Positions 25,752 to 37,555 of a stretch of DNA of 64,000 nt are shown in pieces (position 1 is the stretch's first letter; each line of letters starts with the position of its first letter). The stretch is from Evernia prunastri. Lineage: Eukaryota; Ascomycota; Lecanoromycetes; Lecanorales; Parmeliaceae. The notes under the pieces were generated by a model, which saw only the letters and a list, made by a program, of their open reading frames with translations, made no database searches and had not been told where the DNA came from. The position numbers and the translations under genes were made by a program. The DNA is taken from assembly GCA_003184365.1 (NCBI GenBank), contig NKYR01000034.1, positions 245,686 to 309,685 on the forward strand, read 5' to 3'.

Positions 25752-26811
25752 TTAATCACTGCCCTCGTCCTCACTCAACGCCTCATCCGCCGAACTCCCG
25801 GGCGTCAACGGATCGTTCCCCGGCCCCCCAAAGCTCCCATTCGCCTCCCTCTCCACACTACTAAGCCGTCTGCCCTCGTCCGGATATTCATCCTCGTCGT
25901 CCTCTTCCTCTTCTTCTTCCTCCTCGTCGTCCTCCTCTTCTTCTTCATCTTGCGAAACCCTTGGCCCTTGTCCGAGGTTGGATGCATCATTCTCCCCTTC
26001 CTCCTCACCCCTCTGCTCTTCCGCGTCGAAGTCGTTGTCGTCGTCTGGATCGTCATGTTCGTACTCCCTGTAATCCGTCTGCAACTGCGCGCTCGGATCC
26101 CCCGTCCCGCTCTCCCTCCTCTCCCTACCCTCGTCCCCTTCGTCCATCCCTTCATCCCCTTCCTCTCTCCTAACCCGCTTCTTCGCTCTCCCTTCCTCAC
26201 ACTCCCCCTTTTCACCGCCATCCTCACCCTTCTCGCCGCTCCTTTTCACCTCCTTAACCTTCCTCCTATACTCATTCCGCTTCCCCGTCTGCACCTCATT
26301 GAACTTCTTCAACTCGGCCTCTACCCTTGGCCCAAAATCCCCAAATTCGAGTTCCGCAAGGGCTTCAATGACTGCGTTGGGTGGAATGGTGCGTTTGCCG
26401 GTGGAGAGGGAGGCCGTGTTGGCGGCGTGAGCGAGGTAGTTTATGAAGACCGTGGCGCCTTTGCTCATGGCGAGGATGGAGTCTTTGTGCAAGGAGGTGT
26501 TGGCGGGGAGGACGCCTTTGGCGAGACGTTGGACCATTGTGCGGGGAAGGGAGAGGTCCTACATACCGTGACAAGTAGTTAGCCAAGATAGCGTGTGTAG
26601 CAGTGAAGTAAATCAGAAATGAAGTCCTAGACAGTTCTGCCCTGATGGCCATTGAGGGTGATTGTGGACGTGGATACATCAATATGGAGGGAAACTTGTG
26701 TCTTAGGGTATTAAGACCTACCTCGATATTGATACCTTCGCGTTCTTTAACCGGAGTGCCATCTTCACCCGTAGCACTGATTTGCGATATGTTACTTTTG
26801 CGAGGAGGCAT
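25752..26811 (-). CDS. DPB4: DNA polymerase epsilon small subunit Dpb4 (histone-fold)
   Basis: This is a histone-fold subunit of the leading-strand replicase; in yeast Dpb4 is shared with an ISW2/CHRAC-type chromatin remodeller. Two exons, 26811-26722 and 26558-25752, flank a 163-base intron (GTAGGT donor, GTAG acceptor) and give 298 residues. The histone fold covers about residues 30-120: LSLPRTMVQRLAKGVLP, then SKGATVFINYLAHAANTAS and PNAVIEALAELEF, the classic CBFD/NF-YB-like pattern. The rest is very acidic, with long Asp/Glu runs between about residues 210 and 260, as in other fungal Dpb4 proteins. SLD3 follows 538 bases downstream of this gene's start, on the same strand but upstream in transcription. 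Confidence 0.92.
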
Positions 26812-27349
26812 TCTATGAGAACTTATTCGAGGAGAGTGGATTGTAAAGCTTGTGATGATATTTGGGACCAGCAGTGACGACTTCTAACTGATGCTTCTTG
26901 CGATGTTGACCATAGGAAGGGATAAAGTGAATTTGTGAGGCTTGGAGGACGTATTCGCGTTTCCATTTTGTGGCTTTTTAGGGTTAGCGTTATATAGAAT
27001 CCACCTTGGCTTGGTTTGGCAAGTCGAGCAACATTGACATTCTATGGGAGGAAAAGGGCGATCTTGAGATTGACCTGATGTTGATACTGGTTTTATATTT
27101 GTGTAAATTGGCGCCACTTGCTACTTATGTGTCAAAGCATCCCACTGCCTCTCCTCTGGTAGCACGCTCAGACTCTGAGACCCTAATCATGTCAAATTCC
27201 TCCCAGAGCGACGAAGGCTGAGTTCAAAAGCGCTATCCTACAAACTGCCATTATGATACCTTTTCCTTCATTGATGCAATCAGCCCCCGAACGCCCCAAA
27301 CCCTGCACTTTAACACCGTCGCTATATGCAAAAGAGAGAGAATTTCAAT
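26812..27349. other. Intergenic region between SLD3 and DPB4 (DPB4 promoter)
   Basis: These 538 bases lie between the SLD3 stop and the DPB4 start, both minus strand. I did not recognise a clear MluI-type (ACGCGT) cell-cycle box. No coding sequence is apparent. Confidence 0.5.
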
Positions 27350-30298
27350 TCATAACAATTCGTCAATTTCATCTTCCCATCCCAAAGCTGCGTAGATAGA
27401 TTCCTTTCCCTGCGAGAATGGCGGCAGGACAGCTTTGGGCGACCTGTCCGTAGATTTGCTCGCAGCAGGCTGAGCTTTGACTGGCGTTGCATTAATGGTA
27501 GCATCTTCAGATTGCTCGACTTGATACGGATAACGGAACTTCGATGGCGTCTCATGAATCTGCAATGGCCAACGGGTGGAAGTAGATAGTCCATTGGAAG
27601 CTTTCGGTGATCTCGGCGCTGCTAATAGAGGAGGTGGTTGAAACTTTTCAGCAACAGATTCTATCGCTACAGTAGAGATCGGTGGAGATTCCCAGAGCTT
27701 GGAAGGACCTCTCGTCGGTGTTTCAGCGATAGGCAAAGCGGGGTTGCCAGCCTTTCTTGTACTGTCTGGAGCTAAGAAAGGCGACTGTCGTGCCTTCCTT
27801 GAAGACGAAGGCACACATGAGACACTTGACGGTGAATTTTTCTCTATCTCAGGTAGTGATGCTATACCTTGCTCTCTGAAATGTGGAAGGCCGCCGTAGA
27901 CGTCCTTTCGTCTGTTGTTGCTTGGCGTAGCCATAACTTGAGCACCCTGAGCGAATGGATTGCGGACAGGGTTCTTAGACTCTGCAGACGTTAGTGCAAA
28001 GGACATAGACTTAAGCTGAGCGTTTTATACTTCTCGAGTGTGATGCTGCCGCCCTTCGCTCTGCATTTTCAACTAATTCCTTGACCGCCATGCGAGGATT
28101 AGGCTTTTTCAGCGCGGCGATAGCGCCTTGAAGCTCCCGTTCTACTCTAGCTTTCTTCTTGAGCTTAGCTTCCATGGCCTGTGATGTTGCGTGTAAATCT
28201 ACTTCTCGCTGGCTATAGCGCTTGTGCATTGCAACCCTGTTGAGCGGAATTGACGACAAAGATGTGTCGCGGACTTCGCGTTTCACTTGAGGCAAGACAG
28301 GGTCGGTGGCAGATCGTGTCAGGGACGGTGGTGGCTTTTGGGAGGCATGTCGCTCATCGGTCAATACACGTTCCAAGGTACGTCGAGGTCTTCGGACTTG
28401 CAGACTTTGCACCGATGCACCCGGCTTTAGTAACGCAGATGATGATGCAGATGTCGCAAATAATGGCCGCTTCGTCGAAGGTTGCTTGGGTCCTCCGAGC
28501 TTTCGGCAGAGCAATGTCGTCAACTCTGGCAGGCGTGTTCCATAGCTAAAAGATTCAGCAACGGACAATCCCAAAGCCAGCAGTGAAGAAACTCACAAAG
28601 GGAGAATAACATCTATACAGAACTGCCGTAAATGATCCCTGCCTGTTGCTTTCGGTGTTGATTTTGCTTCATGTTGAGATACAATCCTTTCCTCGCCATT
28701 TGAGGTCTTCATCTCATCCACGCTCATTGACTGCCAAATGCACAGGCGGTCAACAAGCAGATCCAGCAACATGCTAAGGTCTTGGGACTTCTTATGTTTC
28801 TTTTGAGTCTTCTTCTTCTTCATTTTCTGCGAGCCGTCGCCTCCTTCCATAGAATCTGTTGGTGGTAGGTCCTCTACTGGCTGAGTCGTCGATAGCGATT
28901 CGAGTGCAAGAGTCTCAAGAGAGAGAATGATTTGCATTTGAGTTTCTCTAGCCCTCTGCTCAAGCACAGCTGACCTGGTTGCTTCTTCTCTTGCATCTGG
29001 TGAATCGCAAGCAACAGTAGACAAATCTCTACTCAGCCACCATCGAGCAATGTTAACTTCTTCTCCTGGATATAGGCCATTCTTGCCGACATTGAATTTC
29101 TTAGGCTTGCGAACTTTCTTGCTAATCGTCTCGATTGCCATTGTACATTCCTCGTCTGAAAGCAGATCAAAAGGGAATTCTTTAACCAATTCTGGCAACG
29201 CTTCACGATATTTCGTATCCATAGAAGCGAGCGACAGGATGCAAGATCGCAAGAATGAAGTCAAATGAGAGTAATTGTTAACAGACCCATCGTAGACGGA
29301 AAAGGCTGCCCTTGCTCGAGACAATGGCCCTTTTGCAAAATATGCCAATGACGACTGAACATGCATCAGCAGCTATGGCCAAAATTCGTGAAAAAAATGC
29401 TTTACCTTAGACGCATATAATGCCTCCTGGTACTGAGCCCTGACCATTTTAAATACCTCCTCTGGGTCTTGTGCTACTTCATCCATTATGTCCGTTGGTA
29501 CATTTCTGGTCTGATCCTTTGAAGACGATTGTGGTATCTTTTGGGTAATTTGAGCTGGTACAATTGGTTTCTGTTTGGTCGTTTGCAAGCACAATCGAAC
29601 TCCGTAAGTCTTTGCGGTCTTCTCACCCCCATCACACCCGTTTCCGAAGCTGGAATCAACCGCCGCAGTACTCCACCACTTGTCTCCTGGATGTCCTGGC
29701 TGCTCTTGGCGTCGCCTCCTCCGTGGGGGTACAATATCTATAGTTACAGCCTTCAATCGCTTGAGGCTATTGACAGTCACCCAATTACCCAGTCCACATA
29801 TTGCGTAAACCCCGTCTTGTACGCGCTCGACAGCAAAGAGTCCGTCATCATCGGTTGATTGTGCGATCAAAACTGTCGGTTGATTTAACGATTGGTCCTC
29901 ATGCACAATGTCTTCCAGGACTTCTATGCGTGCTGAGAATAATTTGGGGCCTGGAAGGTCGTATAGGCCTCTGAGTGGATTGAGGTATGCTAAAGGAAGA
30001 CATGATCGTGGTAGTCGTAGCCTCGGTACTAGCTTCTGTGCTTGGGGGAACGAAAGCGACGGATGCGACTTTGATAGTCCTGTCAGCGTAGACTTTTTAT
30101 GCTGCCCTAATGTCATACCTCTATAGTGAACGCCTCTCCGACGTCATTTCCGTAGTCAGCGTCAACGAGCTTTCGTTTCCGAGATGCTTGGGCAGTTATT
30201 GGCTTAGTTGCATTCGATGTAGGAGACAATAAGATGTCTCGAACATGCCCGAGATTCGACGATAAGTCACGAGAATCATGATGCTCCGTATCGGACAT
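27350..30298 (-). CDS. SLD3: DNA replication initiation regulator Sld3
   Basis: This encodes the Treslin-like factor that, with Cdc45 and after CDK phosphorylation, binds Dpb11 and fires replication origins. Five exons, 30298-30119, 30068-29406, 29354-28597, 28545-28031 and 27981-27350, close to 915 residues. The Sld3 core is in exons 2-3: QYQEALYASK joins SSLAYFAKGPLSRARAAF, followed by the helical Cdc45-binding region ending ETQMQIILSLETLAL. The C-terminal third is basic and Ser/Pro-rich with several S/T-P sites and RYSQREVDL, the part expected to carry CDK targets. The first intron uses the second AG (30069-30070), since the nearer AG sits directly on the CTGAC branch site; this choice also keeps the frame. 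The start is the first in-frame ATG. Confidence 0.9.
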
Positions 30299-31840
30299 CG
30301 CAGGCAATCATTGCCGTGCAGCTCCTTCCCATCCTCTTTGCAAAGGCAAGTTCTCGACGCGTGAAGCTAGAAAGCGCGCGGAGAGACTTCTAGGAAAGTG
30401 CCGAGGCTTTATATATTACGATACTCAGGTCGGGTTTTTATCTTTGGGACACTAAGGTAAACTGCAGACGCAAAGGTGTGCGCCCTATCCGAAAACAGCT
30501 TAGTGTCCCAAGATCAAAAGCTGTTCTCCGGCGTATTTAAAACACTTTCCTTACATCCGTACCTGCATCTTGTATATTCGAATTTTCCGAGAAGAATCAA
30601 GCGAGGACAGTACCATCTTTTTGGCACTGACGCCCTTCATGCAAAGGTCAAGGTTGTCTGCGCAATGCTGTCCTGGACACATACGTTCAAAGGCATTGAT
30701 GGCGGAACTATTTCAATCGCGGACTTGACGGAGCCGCGAGCTTTTGGATCTATTGCCTATCACGTACAAGCTGTTCATTGGCAAGGTGGAGGACACTCAA
30801 ACAAAGACTGAGATGACTGGTTGACCATGCCGAAAGCACACGGGGTGATGGTCTTCAGTGAAGCAAGGGATCTGTTCCTCGGACACATTGATCCAACAAC
30901 CTCTCTATACTGTCTATCGTCCCCTTGCCCTTTATCTTCCGTGTCGCTGAATGCGCCAAAAATCCTGCACAGTGCTAAATTGGAACCCCTACTCTTGCAA
31001 GGCAGCCCTGCAGTGTGGAACGGGGGATTCTACCTAGCGTTGTGGGAAGTGCAAGAGTTGAAATTGGGCACGGGATAGGACCAAAGCCCCAATTGATCTC
31101 ATGTTAGAGGGAAGAGGTTAATAATTCTAGAATTGGCTTCTGGGAGCACATGAATTGAGCTTTGGAGAACTCTTTTGAACGTGACGCAGGCATTGAACCG
31201 CAATCTCGAAGCATCTTTTAGCTTATTGTCTACCTAGGTGACCCTTCAGGCGGGGTCGTTGTTCGATATCTAGGCGAAGAAGCCTCACCATGTGCAGAGC
31301 TTTTGACGCAGACCTTCGTACAGATTTGTCATAGGACTCGAATATCAGAGTCTCCAGATCCACGTGGGGAGGTTGGAGTACCTACTTGGATCATGAGTAC
31401 GGCATGAATCTGGTACAGAGGATTCTCTACCGAGTAAGTAATGTGATTGATTTCGAAAATCTTGCGGTTCTGGCAGAACCTTTGGTCGTTCCGCAAAAAA
31501 TCATCAATGTGTAAGTACCAATTCCAACCTTCAAATACTGTCCCGATGAAACGTTGATTAAACAGACTTTGGAATGTTTTGTGTTTCGAGCCGAACTGCT
31601 GCTGGGGCAACCTGATTGGTGTTTACCCCACGGCCATTTTTAGACTATCGGAAAACAAGATCAAGATAACCACCTTGAACATTCCATGTTCCTATTAGAT
31701 CCTGCATCATTCCTTCGCAGCATTTACCGACCATATTTTTTCCTACACTCGTTTGCGCTTTTTCTCATCCTAGAAGCCCACGAATTATAATTCTCGCCAA
31801 ATCAAAGCGTCTTGGCCCAAGAGTGGTCGAAGAATTGACA
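30299..31840. other. Divergent upstream region of SLD3 and the LIM gene
   Basis: These 1.54 kb separate two divergent starts. Open frames of 111 codons (30476-30811) and 85 codons (30821-31078) occur on the plus strand but resemble no family and have no splice context linking them. A pyrimidine-rich stretch near 31730-31770 is consistent with a transcription start for the LIM gene. Confidence 0.45.
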
Positions 31841-34480
31841 ATGAGCTTACTGCATAAGCCGAGACACCAAGATGAGCATTGTGAGATTGGAGGTGGAGAC
31901 ACGCCCACGATATCCTCAGATACACTCGCCTACCGAGCAAGTGCTCCTAGAGTCTCGAGGAGGCGTTCTTCCGGTCTGAAGTTTTTCGCATCGTCATCGA
32001 CCTCGAAACCGGACCTTGTCCACAGCTCGCACAGAAAGTGGGAAGCCGATTATCTGAAGGACCTTCGTGTCAACCGGCCTGCACGACCAGGTGGTTCCCG
32101 GCCATTACCCGGCCGAGCGGCCACGACCACGGCGGAGCCCTATGCCAGAGCGTCCTCAGCTCTATCGTTCCGACCCTCACACTCAGCGCAACAAGCAGAT
32201 CTGAATACAGGTTACAAGTATGAGAGATCCGCGAGTGCACTGTCACATAGGCGAGCCCAGTCAGACATGCCCACTGCAGATGCAGCCACAGAAAAGCTAG
32301 GCGCAGGTGTGACTTCACGAGACTTTTCAACTTCCACACTACCCAGAGTGCCTCCGATAAATCCGAGTGGAACATACCGAGAAAGTGGGATGCGATGGAT
32401 TGAAAAGCAGGAAGCTCGATCATTGAGGGAAGCTCTAGAGAACATAGATTTGCGAGATGAGGCAAAGGTTCACGCCGCTGCTCAAGATGAAGCGTCAGAG
32501 CTCGTCTGGAAACACAGAAATCAAGAAATGCCCCAGCCGAATCCGGACCGGCTTCGCAGCTACAAAGATCACCTTACCAAGGGAGCACATGCTCGGAGCC
32601 AGAGCGTTGGCTGGCATGCAGAGCAGGGCGAAACCGCTACAGGTCATCGATCGGTTTCTGATACATCAAACTCTAGTGGAGGCGAAAAGACCCCGTCACG
32701 GACAACTCGCAACCCAGTCATCACATTTACAGAACCTGGAAAGCCCAGCGAAGAGGTGCAATCTTGCCAAGAAATAGGCCACCCATTGTGGGACTCTCCA
32801 CAGAAGAGGGCTTATGTGAATTTGAATACTGGAAATTTGCCCAAGGTTGCAGGTCGCCGTCGATCTAGTGGACTCAGAGCACGGAAGGTGAGTGACGGGT
32901 TGTTTAGGAATCCTGAGGACAAGATCTATGAAGAGCCAGACCCCGACAAGAAGACATCTGAGGCCAATGGCTTAGATCAGAGCAGGATACCTGCACCTCT
33001 CGTTACAAAGAATCGAAACACAATGTCCAAAGACCGTACCGGAAGTCAGCCTTTCATCCGATCGAGATTTGCCTCTGCCGAAGACAAAATGAAAGTCTTT
33101 CGGTCCGAAATCCACAGGAACCCACCCTCACAATCTCGCAATCCTTCCTACTTGAGAAATCCATCAGTCTCAGAGTCCCCGGTCCCAGTAATTGCCGAGC
33201 ATGTGGAGAGCCGCAGAAACTCGCCAATGAACAAAGACGGCAAGGAGATTCGTAGTGATGATATCAGAGCTGCTACAAGTATGCGGATGAAGGATAGAAG
33301 TCCAAAGTTGCCTTCCCCAACTGTCGTCAGCGATCGCCCGGGAAGGCCAATCGTTAGTTTCGAGCATGATTGGAAGCCAAAAGATACAAGCAAGCAAGAA
33401 GAACCTTCCTCAATCCGTCCATCTGCAGTACCCGACGGGCTTCGAAGCAAGCCTCAAATGCCAGCAACAACAGCTTCAGCGCCCATAGTACCAACGATCA
33501 ATGTTCCCGATCTACCCTCTATTTATATCGATGAAGCGCCACCCAGCAACCCACCTTCCGTGCCCTCCATCTCTGTCTCTGACGCTGCAATACCAACCAT
33601 CTCACTACCCGATGATCCACCTACCACGCGACCTCTTCCGTCTCTTTCAAGCAGATATCGTCCATCACCGGCCAATCGTCCTCTTCCTAACCATTCATCC
33701 ACGTCACCAGTCCACTCATCGAAGCTGCACTGGACACCATTTTCCCGCCGAGCTACCGCTCAGTGTGCCGCCTGCGCTCTCCCGATCGAAGGCCGCATCG
33801 TCAGCGCCGCGTCCCAGCGCTTCCATCCTCACTGCTTTACGTGCCACCACTGTGCCGAACCCCTAGAATGCGTTGCCTTCTACCCCGAGCCCGACCCTGC
33901 CCGCACAGCTCGCGTTGAACGCATTGAAGCTCGCCTAGCTTGCAACACCCACGCTTTACCTAACGAGAAAGAAGGTGAAACAGCTGCCGATGACGGCGAC
34001 TCATCCCTACGCTTTTACTGCCATCTCGACTACCATGAACTTTATTCTCCACGCTGCCGCAGCTGCAAAACGCCTATTGAGACCGAGGTTGTTCTCGCCT
34101 GCGGTGGATCCTGGCATGTAGGCCATTTTTTTTGCGCAGAATGCGGTGATCCTTTCGATGCGAAGACGCCCTTCGTGGAGAAGAACGGGTATGCATGGTG
34201 TGTGGGATGTCATGCTGGGAAATTCAGCGGGAAGTGCAAGGGATGTAGGAAGCCGGTCGTTGAGGGTGGCGTAAGCGCGCTGGGTTCTGAGTGGCATGCC
34301 GAGTGCTTTTGTTGTGTGGTAAGTTTTCGCATAAAGCGGGATGCATGCATGGTGGACCTGTGCTGACGCGTGGACTCACAGGAGTGTGGAGGTCAGTTCA
34401 AGGATGGAAGGTTCTTCACGCGGGAGATTGACGAGAAGCCGGTGTGTGTGGCGTGTGAGGAGAGTAGGTTGAAGGCTTGA
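31841..34480 (+). CDS. LIM-domain protein with three C-terminal LIM zinc fingers (paxillin-like)
   Basis: This is a probable cytoskeletal adaptor at sites of polarised growth or septation. Two exons, 31841-34318 and 34382-34480, give 858 residues; the junction lies inside the third LIM domain. The first 630 residues are Ser/Pro/Arg-rich and look disordered. The LIM domains follow: LIM1 from about residue 645 (CAACALPIEGRIV, HPHCFTCHHC), with a longer than usual insert; LIM2 (CRSCKTPIETEVV, HVGHFFCAECGDPF); LIM3 (CKGCRKPVVEGG, HAECFCC, then ECGGQFKDGRFF and CVACEE from exon 2). Zinc-binding Cys and His are in place. Similar fungal proteins are related to yeast Pxl1. An upstream in-frame GTG is not a credible start, so the first ATG is used. 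Confidence 0.88.
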
Positions 34481-36026
34481 TTGACCATGAAGGGAGAAGG
34501 GTGAGAGTAGACGATACAAGGCGAATTGGAAATCGAAGAAATGAAGATGCTTTAGCATGCATATTCATTCTTTGAAGTGTGCACCCTGAGCGTTACTACG
34601 CAAGCTGAAATATCCCAATCTATCCCTTGATTGATTCACGGTCCTTGATTCAACGTTCTCTCATTTGCATAAATCGTAGGAACACCTCTACTCAAAGTAC
34701 ACCTTTTGTCTTTCTCTAAACCAACAACCGGAGTCTCTTACGCTTCATGATCACAGTGGCATTTCTTACCAAACGCTTCGGACTTCCTCTACTACACATC
34801 TGTTCGGACATCAATTTTCCTTCACCCTACAACCAACCTGTTACCCCGCGGCCAGAGTAAGCTTGTCCTTCAGCCTGTTGTCGAAAGTTTTCCAAGCACC
34901 TTCCCGTCACAACTTACCGGAAAATATCATGTTTACATCCGTGATCAAGGCAGCATTTATGACCTCAAGACCTGGATTGTAAAGACTCGTTATCGATTAC
35001 TGCACACAGTTCGCCGGAGAGTATGTCCCCAATGGCAGGGTCAATGGCATATTCAGAGATCATGGCTGCAAAGAATGCATGCCAAGCACGCTGAAGAAAA
35101 AAAGCAGCTGTCAAGGCAGATCAAACAGTTGCAGAGTTTGTGGGAAAGTCTTTTTTTCTTTCAAGCGCACGACATAGCAGGCGCTATTAACATACCTCGA
35201 TATTGCAACTATCGAAGATTGGGAGGACACAGGGCGAGAGACCAGGTCACCAGGATGAAGGATGGGTTGGATGGTGATAGGTCCGGGATCGAGCTCCTGG
35301 CAAGGGAAGGATTGAATTCCGGATCCTTCTCTAAAGATTCCGAGCTCAAAGAGGGTATTGCGTCTGCAGTTGGGCACGACTTCCGCAGACATTGAAGCAC
35401 TATACACATTGGAGAGAGCATTATCCATGGAGATATAAACTACGACGATGTTTAGTCAATCAACAATACCTTAGTTCATACTTTGCCTGGAATACCGGCG
35501 ATGGTAGCTTAGCTTGCACCGCTATCTTAGAGATCCAAAGGACCTTCAATGGCAAGCTGAGAGTCACGCTATGGGTCTCTTGGAAGTGCACAACACATGC
35601 CCTTCATACAGCATGAGTCTTGAACCACTTCGAACTGCTGGTACGGGTTCTTTCGGCGTAATATCTGACTTCCTCCTTTCTCCTCACATCGCTCAGGAGT
35701 TCTTCTTCAAGCATCTAAAGAGTCCCATCGCCTCAGCGACGCCCCAGGCAGAACACCGATTAATGTTGCAAGGTCGATATGTCAACCGATATGTCAACCG
35801 TTCATCAAAACATTCGGACCTCACAATCCGCGGAACCGACCGCTGGTCGGGTATTGACGGCGTTCTTTCTTAACTTCGCGGCGGCTTGACAAGCTCTAAT
35901 TTTCTTTACCAAAAGATTTAATAAAACAGTCATGTTGATCCACTTTTTTCTCCTTCGTGATTCCGAAATCGTGATCCTACCTTGCTCTAACCCATCCAGA
36001 GCCTCCGATGGCCCGCACCTCCCTCC
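34481..36026. other. Intergenic region between LIM gene and MFS transporter
   Basis: The 1.55 kb hold an unassigned open stretch (listed separately), a second 119-codon open frame at 35514-35873 with a tandem 11-base duplication (TATGTCAACCG) near 35780, and the transporter's promoter. No known family is recognised. Confidence 0.45.
34757..35395 (+). CDS. Possible exon of an unrecognised protein
   Basis: A 213-codon stretch is free of stops and follows a good acceptor (ATCACAG at 34750-34756). Its translation looks protein-like, with segments such as LTGKYHVYIRDQGSIYDLK and KHAEEKKQLSRQIKQLQ, the latter helix-forming. The first ATG comes only at 35075, so an upstream exon would be needed if this is real. 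A competing reading begins at the ATG at 34747 in another frame and runs to a strong donor (AGAGTAAGC near 34855). No family is recognised. It could be a lineage-specific gene, a decayed gene or chance. Confidence 0.25.
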   Translation, partial: WHFLPNASDFLYYTSVRTSIFLHPTTNLLPRGQSKLVLQPVVESFPSTFPSQLTGKYHVYIRDQGSIYDLKTWIVKTRYRLLHTVRRRVCPQWQGQWHIQRSWLQRMHAKHAEEKKQLSRQIKQLQSLWESLFFFQAHDIAGAINIPRYCNYRRLGGHRARDQVTRMKDGLDGDRSGIELLAREGLNSGSFSKDSELKEGIASAVGHDFRRH

Positions 36027-36034
36027 ATGAATGA
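36008..36034 (+). promoter_or_regulatory. Upstream ORF overlapping the MFS transporter start
   Basis: An ATG at 36008 opens an eight-codon frame ending in TGA at 36032-36034, past the transporter's ATG at 36027 in another frame. If included in the transcript it could lower translation of the main frame. It is visible in the sequence; the effect is inferred. Confidence 0.35.
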
Positions 36035-37555
36035 AGAAGAGTCGACTCACGCTGCTGCCAAAGCAAGTGGCAATGAGCACAACAATTCCCCTGTCAGTTC
36101 AGAGACAACAATCGCTGGGCCAGGGGCAGACCAGCCACGGGTCGAGGCAAAGAAAGAGGCGGACGAGCCACCAGATGGAGGTTATGGCTGGGTCTGCGTG
36201 GTGTGCACTTTCTTCATCAACGCGCATACATGGGGTATCAATTCCTCCTACGGCGTCTTTCTTGCCTATTATCTGGCTCACGACTACTACCCTGGAGCTT
36301 CAGCATTAGAGTTCGCTTTTGTCGGAGGACTCTCGATATCCCAGGCATTGCTTATATCGCCAGTCGCCACCTCCATTACACGTGTATATGGAACAAGGAC
36401 TACATTACTACTCGGCGTTGCGCTTGAGACTCTTGCGTTGATCAGCGCCTCTTTTACACATGAGATATGGCAGCTGTTTCTAAGTCAGGGTGTGTGCTTC
36501 GGATTCGGCATGGGGTTCCTGTTCGTGGGCTCTGTCGGTATTGTCCCACAATGGTTCACTAAGAAAAGAAGTCTTGCCAATGGTGTCGGCACTGCAGGTA
36601 GCGGCCTCGGGGGTTTGATGTATTCTTTGGCGACGAATGCGATGATTGATCGACTTGGTGTAGAGTGGGCTTTCAGGATTCTCGGAATATTGGCCTGTGC
36701 TGTCAATTGCACTTGCGCCATGCTAATAAGGGACCGAAACAAGGCTATTGGATCGATTCAATTGGCCTTCGACTACACGCTGTTTAAGAAACCAGCGTTC
36801 TTGCTCTTACTGGGATGGGGCTTCTTCAGCATGATGGGCTACATTGTCTTGCTGTTCTCGCTCCCAAATTATGCCACCAGTATTGGGCTGAGCGCGCAGC
36901 AGGGATCGATTATTGGAGCCGTACTCAATCTTGGGCAGGCGCTTGGTCGTCCTGCTGTCGGTATCTTCTCCGACAAGGCCGGTCGTATCAATCTGGCTGG
37001 ACTCTGCACATTCATTGGCGGTGTATTCTGTTTTGTCATTTGGATATTCGCCAAGAACTTTGGGGTTCTGGTCTTCTTTGCTGTCATTGTGGGAACTGTC
37101 GCCGGCACCTTTTGGACAACTATCGGGCCTGTTGGTGCTGAAGTCGTGGGCTTGAAAGAGCTACCATCGGCTCTGTCTATCGTTTGGCTTGTCCTGGTTC
37201 TTCCGACGACATGTAAGTTGCACAAATACACCTCAGTTTTCATCGCACAGTGCGTGGCTAACGTTGCTTAGTCGCTGAGCCAGTAGCTCTTGAGCTTAGG
37301 CAGAAGAGTGGAAATATCTACCTTCATGCCCAGGTTTTCACAGGCTTCATGTACGTAGCGGCGGCAATTTGCATGTGGTTTCTGCGAGCTTGGAAAATTG
37401 GACAGATAGAGCAGATTGCCGCACAGCAAGAGAAGAGGCCTGAGGATGTAGATGCATTATCTTCTGAGCCGCTGGATGATCGGGCTATCTCTTTGGCGGG
37501 GAAGAGATATAGAAGTGGTGTATTGAGACGTTTCTTCATATGGAAGAAGGTATAA
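36027..37555 (+). CDS. MFS transporter of the monocarboxylate (MCT-like) family
   Basis: This is a membrane permease with about 12 transmembrane helices. Two exons, 36027-37212 and 37272-37555, give 489 residues. After a hydrophilic N-terminus of some 50 residues comes the family hallmark PPDGGYGWVCVVC at the start of helix 1. Conserved loop elements include YGTRTTLLLG after helix 2-3, PQWFTKKRSLANGVGTAGSG in the 4-5 region and FSDKAGRINLAG between helices 8 and 9. Fungal relatives (Mch-type) are proposed to carry monocarboxylates, riboflavin or other small acids; the substrate cannot be read from sequence. The C-terminus is cytosolic and charged. The second exon supplies the last helices. 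Confidence 0.88.

Noticed and set aside
25950..26582. 210-codon open frame antisense to DPB4
   Set aside because: It mirrors the Asp/Glu-rich tail of Dpb4 and reads as Leu/Pro-rich nonsense.
31823..31840. Upstream GTG start for the LIM protein
   Set aside because: Nuclear fungal genes start at ATG; the first in-frame ATG is 18 bases downstream. Similar TTG or GTG extensions were rejected for GPP1, SLD3, MEP2, SSK2 and the homeobox gene.
31841..37555. Transporter and neighbours as a secondary-metabolite cluster
   Set aside because: No backbone enzyme (PKS, NRPS, terpene cyclase) or pathway regulator is present; an MFS gene alone is not evidence.
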